Origin: JACCZX01 sp038216465
Lineage (GTDB): Bacteria; Pseudomonadota; Gammaproteobacteria; Burkholderiales; Burkholderiaceae_F
DNA length: 64,000 nucleotides
Assembly: GCA_038216465.1 (NCBI GenBank)
Contig: JBBQQC010000018.1
Location: forward strand, 7,700-71,699
Direction: 5' to 3'
The notes under the pieces are model-generated. The model saw nothing but the letters and a program-made list of their open reading frames with translations, searched no databases and had not been told where the DNA came from. The position numbers and the translations under genes are program-made. Of the stretch, positions 8,205 to 16,311 are shown in pieces. Every line of letters begins with the position of its first letter. Positions within the stretch are counted from its first letter, which is position 1.

Positions 8205-9374
8205 ATGCGCAACTCCATGACTTTTCTTGTATCCGCCGTCGTGGCGGCCACGTCGCTCGCGGCCTACGCCGCTCCGCCGCCTGTCCCGGCGATGACGCGC
8301 GTCATGGTGGTAGCCGACACGTCGGACGAGGGCTCGGACCTGCTGACCGTGGCCGTCGCCGGTACGCCGCTACAGCGCATGTTGGGCGGACGCGTCGCTG
8401 TGCTGCCGATGCGCGACATGTTCGATGCGATGCGTGCCACGCGCACCGGCGAATACGACGTCATCGTCGGTCCCGCGCACGTGGCCGCTTCTGCGATCGT
8501 GCACGGTTACGAGTTGATCGGCTCGACCGCCGGCTCGACGAAGTACGTGTTGGTGGGAGCGCCGACGATCAACTCGCTGGCGGATTTGAAAGGCCGGCGA
8601 GCGTATTTCCCGGCCCAGGATTCGCTGCGCAGTTATGTGGCGCGCGGTCTGCTGCAGGAGGTGGGTATGACGCCGCGCACGCTAAAGCAGGTCACGTACG
8701 GCCAAACTAGCGGTGCCGGGCTGATCTCGGTGGCGGGTGGCGGTGCCGATGCAACCGTCGCGCTCGAAAGCGAGTGGAAGCAATGGTTGCAGGCGCATCC
8801 GAAGAGTGGTGTGGTGTTGGCGACTTCGCGAGACATGCCGAGCGGCGTCACGGTGGTCGTCAAGAAAGACACGCCGGAACCGGTCCGGCGTGCCGTGATG
8901 CAGTGGCTTGCATCTCCTGACAACCTCGTTCCGAATGCGGGTCGGGTTGTGCCGGCAAGCAATGCGGCGCCATACGACTACGTGGCGGGACTGGGACTGT
9001 TCACGCCGACGGAACTGAAGGGGGTGACGCGCGTGACGGCTAAGCAGGCGTTTGAGTTAAGTCAAAAGGGCGCGCGTCTGGTCGACGTTCGCACCGAGCG
9101 CGAGTACAACACCAAACATGCAAAGGGGTCGATGCTGATTCCGTACGGAGAAAAAAGCCTGAAGGCGCTCGACTTCGATTCCAAGGCCGATTCTTTCGGA
9201 GGCCTGTCGAAACTGGAGAAGGCACAACCGGTCGTTTTCTTCTGCAACGGCGCCGAATGCTGGAAGTCGTACAAGGCTTCGAAGGTGGCCGCAGAATCCG
9301 GCTTCACAACGGTGTACTGGCTGCGCGGCGGTATGCCGGAGTGGAATAACGAGAATCTGCCGACCAATCCCTAG
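8205..9374 (+). CDS. Exported PhnD-like substrate-binding protein fused to a rhodanese domain
   Basis: A 389-residue protein with a signal peptide (cleavage likely after AAYAA, about 23). Residues about 30-265 resemble a type-2 periplasmic binding protein of the PhnD/SsuA group, as in GEYDVIVGPAHVAA and SLADLKGRRAYFPAQDSLRS. Residues about 275-385 are a rhodanese domain, with RLVDVRTEREYNTKHAKGS and the loop CNGAECWKS carrying the candidate active cysteine (Cys347, or Cys352). GAGGAT precedes the ATG; an in-frame TTG lies 15 nt further upstream. The fusion suggests a periplasmic sulfur- or redox-related role, but ligand and reaction are unknown. Confidence 0.82.
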   Translation: MRNSMTFLVSAVVAATSLAAYAAPPPVPAMTRVMVVADTSDEGSDLLTVAVAGTPLQRMLGGRVAVLPMRDMFDAMRATRTGEYDVIVGPAHVAASAIVHGYELIGSTAGSTKYVLVGAPTINSLADLKGRRAYFPAQDSLRSYVARGLLQEVGMTPRTLKQVTYGQTSGAGLISVAGGGADATVALESEWKQWLQAHPKSGVVLATSRDMPSGVTVVVKKDTPEPVRRAVMQWLASPDNLVPNAGRVVPASNAAPYDYVAGLGLFTPTELKGVTRVTAKQAFELSQKGARLVDVRTEREYNTKHAKGSMLIPYGEKSLKALDFDSKADSFGGLSKLEKAQPVVFFCNGAECWKSYKASKVAAESGFTTVYWLRGGMPEWNNENLPTNP

Positions 9375-9378
9375 TCGA

Positions 9379-10104
9379 GTGACGCAGGCACTATTTCGCG
9401 AAGACGCCTACCTGCGCGAGTGCGACGCTACCGTCACGCGGATAAGCGACGACGGCGTCGAGCTGGATCGCACGGTTTTTTATCCGCTGGGGGGCGGGCA
9501 GGCCGGTGATACCGGCTCTGTCACGACGGCCGCCGGCGCGCGGCTGCGTGTGATTGATACACGCAAGGTCAAGCGCGAGGGCGCGACGCCCGACGATGCG
9601 CTGCACGTGATCGAGCCCATCGACGGCTGGCAATCGCAGTTGGCCGTGGGGAGCCGGGTGCACGCGTACATCGACTGGGACCGGCGTTACCGCCACATGC
9701 GCTTCCACACCGCGACTCATTTGCTGTGCGCGGTGGTCAAGCAAATGGTCGATGGATGCAGCATCACGAACGACTACGCACGTCTCGACTTCGCGATGAC
9801 TGACTTGCTGGACAAGCAGCACGTCCAGGAGGGGCTCGATGCGTTGATCGCGACCGCGACTCCGGTCGCGTGCGAATGGATCAGCGACGATGAAATGCGC
9901 GCCAATCCGCAGCTCGTCAAGTCGATGAGCGTCAGCCCGCCTATCGGTTTCGGACGCGTGCGACTGCTGCGGGTACACGATATCGACCTGCAGCCGTGCG
10001 GCGGGACGCATGTGGCCAACACCGCGGAGATCGGCGCGGTGCGCGTGGCAAAGATCGAAAAGAAAAGTGCGAAGACGCGCCGCGTCGTGCTCGAGTTTGC
10101 ATAG
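9379..10104 (+). CDS. Alanyl-tRNA editing protein AlaX-like
   Basis: A 241-residue free-standing editing domain that would hydrolyse mischarged Ser- or Gly-tRNA(Ala). The four zinc ligands of the AlaRS editing site are visible: HTATH (His110, His114) and CGGTH (Cys207, His211). It also has FYPLGGGQAGDTG (34-46), shared with AlaRS. It lacks the aminoacylation domain, and length fits the AlaX-M type. The start is GTG, 4 nt after the preceding stop. Confidence 0.93.
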   Translation: MTQALFREDAYLRECDATVTRISDDGVELDRTVFYPLGGGQAGDTGSVTTAAGARLRVIDTRKVKREGATPDDALHVIEPIDGWQSQLAVGSRVHAYIDWDRRYRHMRFHTATHLLCAVVKQMVDGCSITNDYARLDFAMTDLLDKQHVQEGLDALIATATPVACEWISDDEMRANPQLVKSMSVSPPIGFGRVRLLRVHDIDLQPCGGTHVANTAEIGAVRVAKIEKKSAKTRRVVLEFA

Positions 10105-10164
10105 CTCACCGAACGTATCAATAGCCGCATAACAAGATCTGCGGCCGCGCAGTAGCATCGCTTC

Positions 10165-11688
10165 GTGCGCAGATCGCATTCTCAGAAAATGCCGACCAGC
10201 CGACGCTCGTTTTTGCAAGGCTCGGGCGCGCTCGCCGCCGCGAGCTTCAGCAATCTGCTCGCCGCGCTGCACGCGCACGCGGCCGCCTGCGGCGGCTTCT
10301 CGAATCAGTTCGCGGGACCGTACGGCCCGATTGCACCGGTCGCCGATCAGACGACCGGGCTGCCGTTGCTGCAGTTGCCGGCGGGGTTTCACTACGCGTC
10401 GTTCGCATGGAGCGGCGACATGATGCTCGATGGTCGCGCTTGTCCGGATCGTCACGACGGCATGGCGGTCGTCGCGACGCGGCGCGTAGCAGATGCTGAC
10501 GAACACGTACTGATTCGCAACCACGAACGTTCATTCGGATCGGCGTCGTCGATGATCGTCGCGCCGGGGCGGTATGACAGCGGTACGTTCGACGGCCGCA
10601 GCGTGCTCGGCGGCACGACCAATCTGGTATTTCGGGGCAGACAATGGATTTCGGTCGCGCCGAGCCTGGGCGGCACGCTGATTAATTGCGCCGGTGGTCC
10701 GACGCCATGGGGCTCGTGGCTGACCTGCGAAGAAACGCTGACCAACGAATCGTCGACGCAAGGCAAGTGTCACGGCTATGTGTTCGAAGTCGCGGCTGAT
10801 GCATCACAGACGACCGGCAACCCGATCGTCGGCATGGGCCGGTTTTCGCACGAGGCCGCTGCGGTGGACCCGGTCACCGGGCAGGTCTATCTCACCGAGG
10901 ATCTGCGCAACTTGTCGGGGCTTTATCGTTTCCTTCCGAAGGAGACCAAGGGCCGACTGGGATCGCTCGCGGCTGGCGGTCGTCTGCAGGCGGCGAAGGT
11001 GGTGGATAAGGACAACGCGAGTCTTGCGATCGCACGGCTGTGCGACGAATACACGCTCACGTGGATCGATATTGCGAATCCCGATCAGGATGCCGGCGTC
11101 GTCGCAGGACCACGGCTGCCGGGATTCGATGCCAATCCGCGTGGCAGCGGACCGTTTGCTCAGGCGTGGGCCGCAGGCGCGCTGCAACTCGCGCGCGGCG
11201 AAGGCATCTGGCATGCAGCGGGAAAGATCTACGTCGTTGATACGGCAACCGGCGTCGATTCCGCGAACCGGCCGGGCCGCGGCCAGGGCGCGGTGTGGGA
11301 GCTCGACCTGCCGACGATGAAGCTGAAGGCAATCTTTGTCAGTAACGACCAAGGAGTCGGAAACAATCCGGACAACATCACCGTCAGCCCGCGCGGCGGA
11401 ATACTCGTCTGCGAAGATGGCGGTGCATCGGTCGACAGATTCGGAGCGGGCGCTCGGTTGCTCGGAATCAACGCCCAGGGCGATGCGCTTATCTTCTGCA
11501 AGAACAACATCAACGTGAGCTCCAAGCAGATCAGCGGGGCGAGCAAGAGCGTCGCGCCGAGTGACTACCGCGCGTCCGAGTTTGCGGGCGCGTGCTGGGA
11601 ACCCGCCGGCCACGTACTTTTCTGCAACATTCAAACGCCTGGAATAACGTTTGCGATCTGGGGTCCATGGGGTGATGACGGGCTTTGA
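10165..11688 (+). CDS. Tat-exported PhoX/DUF839-family protein
   Basis: A 507-residue protein with a twin-arginine signal (TSRRSFLQGSGALAAASF, about residues 11-28), so it is probably folded and cofactor-loaded before export. The body resembles PhoX-type alkaline phosphatase beta-propellers: GMGRFSHEAAAVDP, VYLTEDL and DNITVSPRGGILVCEDGG are typical DUF839/PhoX segments. Known PhoX enzymes are calcium- and iron-dependent phosphatases; activity here is not proven. The GTG start is used; an ATG at 10189 would still keep the Tat motif. It overlaps the next gene by 14 nt. Confidence 0.85.
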   Translation: MRRSHSQKMPTSRRSFLQGSGALAAASFSNLLAALHAHAAACGGFSNQFAGPYGPIAPVADQTTGLPLLQLPAGFHYASFAWSGDMMLDGRACPDRHDGMAVVATRRVADADEHVLIRNHERSFGSASSMIVAPGRYDSGTFDGRSVLGGTTNLVFRGRQWISVAPSLGGTLINCAGGPTPWGSWLTCEETLTNESSTQGKCHGYVFEVAADASQTTGNPIVGMGRFSHEAAAVDPVTGQVYLTEDLRNLSGLYRFLPKETKGRLGSLAAGGRLQAAKVVDKDNASLAIARLCDEYTLTWIDIANPDQDAGVVAGPRLPGFDANPRGSGPFAQAWAAGALQLARGEGIWHAAGKIYVVDTATGVDSANRPGRGQGAVWELDLPTMKLKAIFVSNDQGVGNNPDNITVSPRGGILVCEDGGASVDRFGAGARLLGINAQGDALIFCKNNINVSSKQISGASKSVAPSDYRASEFAGACWEPAGHVLFCNIQTPGITFAIWGPWGDDGL

Positions 11689-12262
11689 GTCGCGAGCGGA
11701 TGCAGAGATGCAGACGCTCGCAACGCCGGAACTGACGCTCGAGCCGCTATGTAGTGAACATGCGGCAGCGATGTTCGATGTGCTCAGCGACCAAGCGATC
11801 TACCGCTATCTCGACTCGGCGCCGCCGCTGTCGGTCGAACAGTTGCGCGCGCTTTACACGCGACTGGAACCACGCCGATCGCCCGATGGCCACGCCGTCT
11901 GGTTGAACTGGGTGATCCTTCCGCACGGACGACCACCGGTCGGGTATGTGCAAGCCACCGTGACTTCGGTGTGCGACGCGTATATCGCGTACGTTCTCGC
12001 GAGCCGACACTGGGGCCGGGGTTACGCGCACGGGGCCGTGAAGGTGATGCTCGAACATCTTGCTGCCGCTTACGGTGTGATTCGATACCTTGCCACCGTC
12101 GAGATCGAGAACCAACGCTCGATCCGGCTGCTCGAGCGTCTAGGCTTTCAGCGTGCCGGCGAAAGCGACCTGCAGGGACGTCGGCTTTCAACAACTGAGC
12201 GCTTGTTTGTGCGGCGCCTGGAATCAACGGACGCAGAAAATGCACACGACCCAATCGCTTGA
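11675..12262 (+). CDS. GNAT-family N-acetyltransferase (RimJ/RimL-like)
   Basis: A roughly 195-residue acetyltransferase. The start TPELTLEPL, the central YIAYVLASRHWGRGYAHGAV (acetyl-CoA-binding motif A) and the late ENQRSIRLLERLGFQ (motif B) are typical of the RimJ/RimL branch. Substrate unknown. ATG 11675 overlaps the PhoX-like gene by 14 nt; ATG 11708 is an equally plausible start. It overlaps the following thioesterase gene by 23 nt, indicating a tightly packed operon. Confidence 0.82.
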   Translation: MTGFESRADAEMQTLATPELTLEPLCSEHAAAMFDVLSDQAIYRYLDSAPPLSVEQLRALYTRLEPRRSPDGHAVWLNWVILPHGRPPVGYVQATVTSVCDAYIAYVLASRHWGRGYAHGAVKVMLEHLAAAYGVIRYLATVEIENQRSIRLLERLGFQRAGESDLQGRRLSTTERLFVRRLESTDAENAHDPIA

Positions 12263-12659
12263 AGTTCAGCTGGCTGCGCTTTTTCCGGGACTGATCGGGA
12301 TGCGCCTGAAACAAGCTGATAGAGATCGAATCGTCGCAACGATGCTCGTTCGTCCGGACCTGTGCACCACCGGCGGCAATCTGCATGGCGGGGCGATCAT
12401 GGCTTTCGCCGACACGCTCGGGGCGATCGGCACCTTTCAGAACCTTGCAGAGGGTGCACGTACCACCACCTTAGAGTCGGCCACAAAGTTTATCGCCGGC
12501 GCTGCGGTGGGCTCAACCGTCGTCGGGGAATGCGTGCCGTTTCACCGGGGCCGCACCACCATGGTGTGGCAAACGCTGGTCAAATCGGAGGGCGGCAAGC
12601 TGTGCGCGGTAGTGACGCAGACGCAATTGGTGCTGCCTCCGGCGGAAGGCGCCGAGTGA
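12240..12659 (+). CDS. PaaI-family hotdog-fold thioesterase
   Basis: A 139-residue hotdog-fold protein that would hydrolyse acyl-CoA thioesters. NLHGGAIMAFADTLGAIGT (about 46-64) is the PaaI/DUF4442-type signature, with the HGG segment over the active site, and GRTTMVWQT lies in the last strands. ATG 12240 is chosen because it gives the usual family length. It starts inside the first GNAT gene and its stop overlaps the GTG of the next GNAT gene by 4 nt. Confidence 0.88.
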   Translation: MHTTQSLEVQLAALFPGLIGMRLKQADRDRIVATMLVRPDLCTTGGNLHGGAIMAFADTLGAIGTFQNLAEGARTTTLESATKFIAGAAVGSTVVGECVPFHRGRTTMVWQTLVKSEGGKLCAVVTQTQLVLPPAEGAE

Positions 12660-13162
12660 TTCAGGTGCGAGATTTTGGGCCGGAGGACGCGGTTGTGTTT
12701 CAAGCCCTCCGTCTTGCGGCGCTGCGCGAATGTCCGTCCGCTTTTGCTTCAAGCTATGAGGAAGAGCATCGAGCATCGATCGACGTTATCGCCCAACGCC
12801 TGGTTGCCACGCCCGGTTGCTGCGTTTTGGGTGCCTGGCGGGAGTCCGACCTGGTTGGCATGCTCGGGCTGCAGCGCGAAGAGGCGCGCAAGCTGAGGCA
12901 TAAGGCTTTCGTGTGGGGAATGTACGTCGCTCCGCGCGCGCGCCGGCGCGGCACCGGACGCCTGCTGATCACGCACGCGCTGGCGCGCGCAGCGTCGATC
13001 GGAGTGCGTCAGGTGAATCTCGGTGTAAACGCAGCCAACGCCGCGGCAGTCCGACTGTACGAAGCCACGGGGTTTGCATCGTTCGGTTTAGAGCGCGGGT
13101 TTCTCCTGCTCGACGGCGAACTGCACGATGAAGTACTGATGACGCGCGTACTCGAAAGATAG
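12656..13162 (+). CDS. GNAT-family N-acetyltransferase
   Basis: A 168-residue GNAT acetyltransferase starting at the GTG that overlaps the thioesterase stop (GTGA). KAFVWGMYVAPRARRRGTGRLLI (about 83-105) is the acetyl-CoA pyrophosphate-binding R/QxxGxG/A motif, followed by VNLGVNAANAAAVRLYEATGF. Substrate unknown. Start choice rests on the coupling and on the immediate alignment of IQVRDFGPEDA with GNAT N termini; longer forms would overlap the thioesterase gene completely. Confidence 0.88.
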   Translation: MIQVRDFGPEDAVVFQALRLAALRECPSAFASSYEEEHRASIDVIAQRLVATPGCCVLGAWRESDLVGMLGLQREEARKLRHKAFVWGMYVAPRARRRGTGRLLITHALARAASIGVRQVNLGVNAANAAAVRLYEATGFASFGLERGFLLLDGELHDEVLMTRVLER

Positions 13163-13167
13163 AATCG

Positions 13168-14076
13168 ATGAATCGCAAATTGACTCTTGCGTTCATGGCA
13201 TCGATGCTACTAGGTGCTTTCGGTTGCAGGCCCGCCGGCGCGCAGTTTGCAACGCAGCAGCAGGTCGCCCGGCTTTCGGCATCACCGGCCGACCATCGTG
13301 TTGCCTACGGAAACTCCGCCCTGCAATTTGGTGAATTACGCTTGCTCAAAGGCGAAGGGCCGCATCCGGTCGCGATCGTGATTCACGGCGGTTGCTGGTT
13401 GTCCGCGTTCGCAGACTTGCAGCTGATGGCTCCGCTTGCGGATGCTTTGACCCGATCCGGCATCGCTACCTGGAACATCGAGTTTCGCAGCGTTGACAAC
13501 GCCGGCGGTGGATGGCCGGGCACATTTCTCGACGTCGCGAACGCCGTTGATCACATCCGCACTCTGGCGACAAAGTATCCGCTTGATCTGCAGGGCGTCG
13601 TCATTCTCGGTCACTCGGCGGGAGGTCATCTCGCGTTGTGGGCGGCCGGGCGCCATCGTCTGCAGCAGAAAAGTCCGCTGTTTGTAAAGAATCCGCTGCC
13701 GGTGCGCGGCGTGGTCAGCCTCGCCGGCATCAGCAATCTGCGGACTTATCCGCAGGAATCGCCGGGTTGCGGCAAGTCGGTTCCCAGACTGATCGGCGGA
13801 TCGCCCAGTGAAATGCCGGAGCGCTACCGGGATGCGTCTCCGATTGAGATGCTTCCGCTCGGCGTTAGGCAGGCGCTGATCGTCGGAGCGCACGACACGA
13901 TCGTGCGGCCGCAACACGTTCGCGCCTACGCGACTGAGGCCCAGCAGCGCGGCGATGAGGTTCAACTGGTTGTATTGGACGACGCAGCGCACTTCGAAGT
14001 CATTGCGCCGAACTCAGTTGCTTGGCATGCGATCGAAGCAAGTGTGCGATCTTTGCTGGACACACCGACCAAGTAA
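13168..14076 (+). CDS. Exported alpha/beta hydrolase (BD-FAE/esterase-like)
   Basis: A 302-residue hydrolase with an N-terminal export signal; a cysteine at residue 20 (AFGC) could be a weak lipobox, or signal peptidase I could cut after PAGA. The oxyanion HGGCW (73-77), nucleophile elbow GHSAGG (Ser150) and a late DAAHFEV supplying the histidine make a complete catalytic set. It resembles the kynurenine formamidase / feruloyl-esterase-like group of carboxylesterases. Substrate unknown. It is 5 nt after the GNAT gene. Confidence 0.85.
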   Translation: MNRKLTLAFMASMLLGAFGCRPAGAQFATQQQVARLSASPADHRVAYGNSALQFGELRLLKGEGPHPVAIVIHGGCWLSAFADLQLMAPLADALTRSGIATWNIEFRSVDNAGGGWPGTFLDVANAVDHIRTLATKYPLDLQGVVILGHSAGGHLALWAAGRHRLQQKSPLFVKNPLPVRGVVSLAGISNLRTYPQESPGCGKSVPRLIGGSPSEMPERYRDASPIEMLPLGVRQALIVGAHDTIVRPQHVRAYATEAQQRGDEVQLVVLDDAAHFEVIAPNSVAWHAIEASVRSLLDTPTK

Positions 14077-14106
14077 GCTGACTCACTCAACAGCAGGAAT
14101 TTCGTA

Positions 14107-14949
14107 ATGGCAGAGACTCGTCCCAGCGTCGCCGATAAGCGAAGCGAATTTCGTCGATTGCACGACAGCGGATGTTTTGTCATTCCCAACCCGTGGGATG
14201 TCGGCAGCGCCCGCTTCCTGCAGGGCCTGGGCTTCAAGGCGCTTGCCACCACCAGTTCTGGCTTCGCGTGGTCGCGGGCGCGTCCCGACAACGGCATCTC
14301 GCGTGACATGGCGCTGGCGCACTTGCAGGAAATGGTTGCCGCCACCGACGTGCCGCTGAATGCCGACTTTGAGAGCGGCTTTGCCGTCGATGCCGCCGGT
14401 GTCGCCGAAAGCGTCCGCCTCGCCGTCGCAACCGGCGTTGCGGGTCTCTCGATAGAGGATTCGACCGGTAATACAGCGCAGCCGTTGTTCGAGCTCAGCG
14501 TTGCCGTTGAGAGGATGCGCGCGGCCCGCAGGGCGATCGACAAAGCAGGCGGTGACACGCTGCTGGTCGGACGCGCCGAATGTTTCTTTGTCGGCCGGCC
14601 TGACTTGGACGAAGCGATTGCGCGACTGAAGGCCTATTCCGAGGCGGGGGCCGATTGCCTGTATGCGCCGGGCATCCGCACGCGCGAGCAAATCGCGGCG
14701 GTGGTCACCGCAGTTGCACCGAAGCCGGTCAACCTGCTGGTGGGCTCGACGAGCGACTTGACGATGCAAGATGTTTCCGCGCTTGGCGTACGGCGAGTCA
14801 GTGTGGGCGGCGGACTCGCGCGCGCAGCATGGGGAGGCTTCATGCGCGCTGCCCGCACGCTCGCCGAGCAAGGGAAATTCGATGGATTCGCCAACGCTGC
14901 GCCGGGCCAGGAACTCAACTCGTTTTTTGCGGCAGACTCGCGCGACTAA
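14107..14949 (+). CDS. Isocitrate lyase/PEP mutase superfamily protein
   Basis: A 280-residue TIM-barrel enzyme. NPWDVGSARFLQGLGFKALATTSSG near the N terminus, NADFESGF (about 86-93) and IEDSTG (about 118-123) are the metal- and substrate-binding segments of the oxaloacetate decarboxylase/PEP mutase/2-methylisocitrate lyase superfamily. The reaction is probably a C-C bond cleavage on a 2-oxo or hydroxy acid, but the substrate is not evident. It closes the plus-strand series and converges on the hydrolase gene of the next module. Confidence 0.88.
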   Translation: MAETRPSVADKRSEFRRLHDSGCFVIPNPWDVGSARFLQGLGFKALATTSSGFAWSRARPDNGISRDMALAHLQEMVAATDVPLNADFESGFAVDAAGVAESVRLAVATGVAGLSIEDSTGNTAQPLFELSVAVERMRAARRAIDKAGGDTLLVGRAECFFVGRPDLDEAIARLKAYSEAGADCLYAPGIRTREQIAAVVTAVAPKPVNLLVGSTSDLTMQDVSALGVRRVSVGGGLARAAWGGFMRAARTLAEQGKFDGFANAAPGQELNSFFAADSRD

Positions 14950-14970
14950 CCGTCAGCGCAACTGACGCTG

Positions 14971-16311
14971 CTAAAGGAGCGCGCGGAGCGCCTTAACGGT
15001 TTCGGCCTGGCGAAAATAGTTGGTGTGGTGCACAGTCGGCGAGTCGTCGAACCGTGTGATGTTTTTGTCGCCGATCAGCAGCCGGTGCAACGCCGGCAGG
15101 CCGGCACCGGCGGTATCGCCTTCGACCGGTCCGAACATCGAGCGGGTATCGACTACCAGATCGTTGGGGGCATCGAAAATCAGGCCTGCTGCGCCGTATT
15201 TCAGCTGGTCGCCAACATGCGTAAGTCGACGCCAGAAGCGCCAGCCCGCATCGCTCTCGATCGGTTTGAAGTTGCCGCTGACGGCATGAAAGCGTGGGCC
15301 GGGCGCCCAGTGTGCACCGAAGAGTCGCAGCATTTCCGCATTGTTACTGACGCGCGATTGGCTCGCGAGGCCCGGGACCGTGACCACCGCTACATCGGCC
15401 AGCGGAAGGTCGGCGCCCAGCTGAAGTATCTTGCCCAGGATCTGCGCGAGTCCCGTGACGACGGTCATGAAAGGTAGAACGGTCGACGCCACCGTGCTGA
15501 CAGCCGCCATGCCCTTCGCCGCCGTTGCCAGATGATCGAGCGCTTGCCGCAGCCGCGCCGGCGACGCGAGCGACGTTCCGACCAATGGCGAGCCGACGAA
15601 CATCACATAGCCGACATTGCGCTTTGAAAGCCGTAGCCACCACGCAGCGACCAGCCCGCCGCGGCTGTGGCAGATCACGTCGATCGTTGCTGACACACCG
15701 GCGAGAGCGATTTCGAGATCGAGTGCATTAATCCACGGACTGACCGCAAGGGTCGGGTGGTCGAAAGCGAGAATAGCGGCGTACTCTTTCTCGACCTCGG
15801 CAAGATACTTTTTGCCTTCCGGCGTTGCCGTCAGGTCGTCAAAGAACATGTCGCTCTTGCTGAAGGTGCCGTGGATCAACAGCAGTACGCGCTTCGTCGT
15901 CGTTATCTTCGGCCGCGGCATCGGCTCCAGTTGTCCGCCGCGCCACTGTCGCATGCCCTGATTCGGCGTCAACGTTTGGTCGAGCCCAGCGATGCGCTCC
16001 AGTACTTCGTTGGTGGGCAGATCCTGAATCGGAATCGTGCGCACCGGTGTGCCATCGATCAGCGGAACGGAGCGGCGCAGCGCACGTCGGCGGCCGCCAC
16101 GCCGTGGCGGCGGCTCGTAGACCCAGCGCATCAACCCGTCATCCTCGATCAGCGTCAGCGTCGCGTTGCTGCTGAAGTCACTCGCCAGCGTCCCGCGGCG
16201 TCGGCGCAATGCGGCCGGCTCGCTGCGCGGCGCCGCTTCGATCGCTGGCCCTCCCAGTTGGCTGATGGCTTCGTCCAGACAGCTCTCGAAGGAAGCGGGC
16301 TGGCTGCTCAT
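14971..16311 (-). CDS. Alpha/beta hydrolase partner of a CHAT-like protein
   Basis: A 446-residue lipase-like protein without an obvious signal peptide. Residues about 141-150 (RVLLLIHGTF) begin the hydrolase fold; the nucleophile elbow is CHSRGG (Ser216). The hydrophobic stretch from about 262 (AAKGMAAVSTVASTVLPFMT) could touch a membrane. The N-terminal 140 residues are basic and unlike classic lipases. The start overlaps the upstream CHAT-like gene stop by 4 nt (ATGA), so the two are translationally coupled and probably act together. Substrate unknown; lipid or ester hydrolysis is an inference from fold. Confidence 0.78.
   Translation of the reverse strand: MSSQPASFESCLDEAISQLGGPAIEAAPRSEPAALRRRRGTLASDFSSNATLTLIEDDGLMRWVYEPPPRRGGRRRALRRSVPLIDGTPVRTIPIQDLPTNEVLERIAGLDQTLTPNQGMRQWRGGQLEPMPRPKITTTKRVLLLIHGTFSKSDMFFDDLTATPEGKKYLAEVEKEYAAILAFDHPTLAVSPWINALDLEIALAGVSATIDVICHSRGGLVAAWWLRLSKRNVGYVMFVGSPLVGTSLASPARLRQALDHLATAAKGMAAVSTVASTVLPFMTVVTGLAQILGKILQLGADLPLADVAVVTVPGLASQSRVSNNAEMLRLFGAHWAPGPRFHAVSGNFKPIESDAGWRFWRRLTHVGDQLKYGAAGLIFDAPNDLVVDTRSMFGPVEGDTAGAGLPALHRLLIGDKNITRFDDSPTVHHTNYFRQAETVKALRALL

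Noticed and set aside
10124..10145. GCCGCA/TGCGGC inverted repeat before the PhoX-like gene
   Set aside because: Short stem with a 10-nt loop and no T run; not convincing as a terminator or operator.
9391..10524. Minus-strand frame of 377 codons over the AlaX gene
   Set aside because: It spans AlaX and the start of the next gene, both of which have clear motifs; the translated sequence looks random and arginine-rich.
10804..11634. Long minus-strand frame opposite the PhoX-like gene
   Set aside because: No recognisable motif and fully covered by a supported gene on the other strand.
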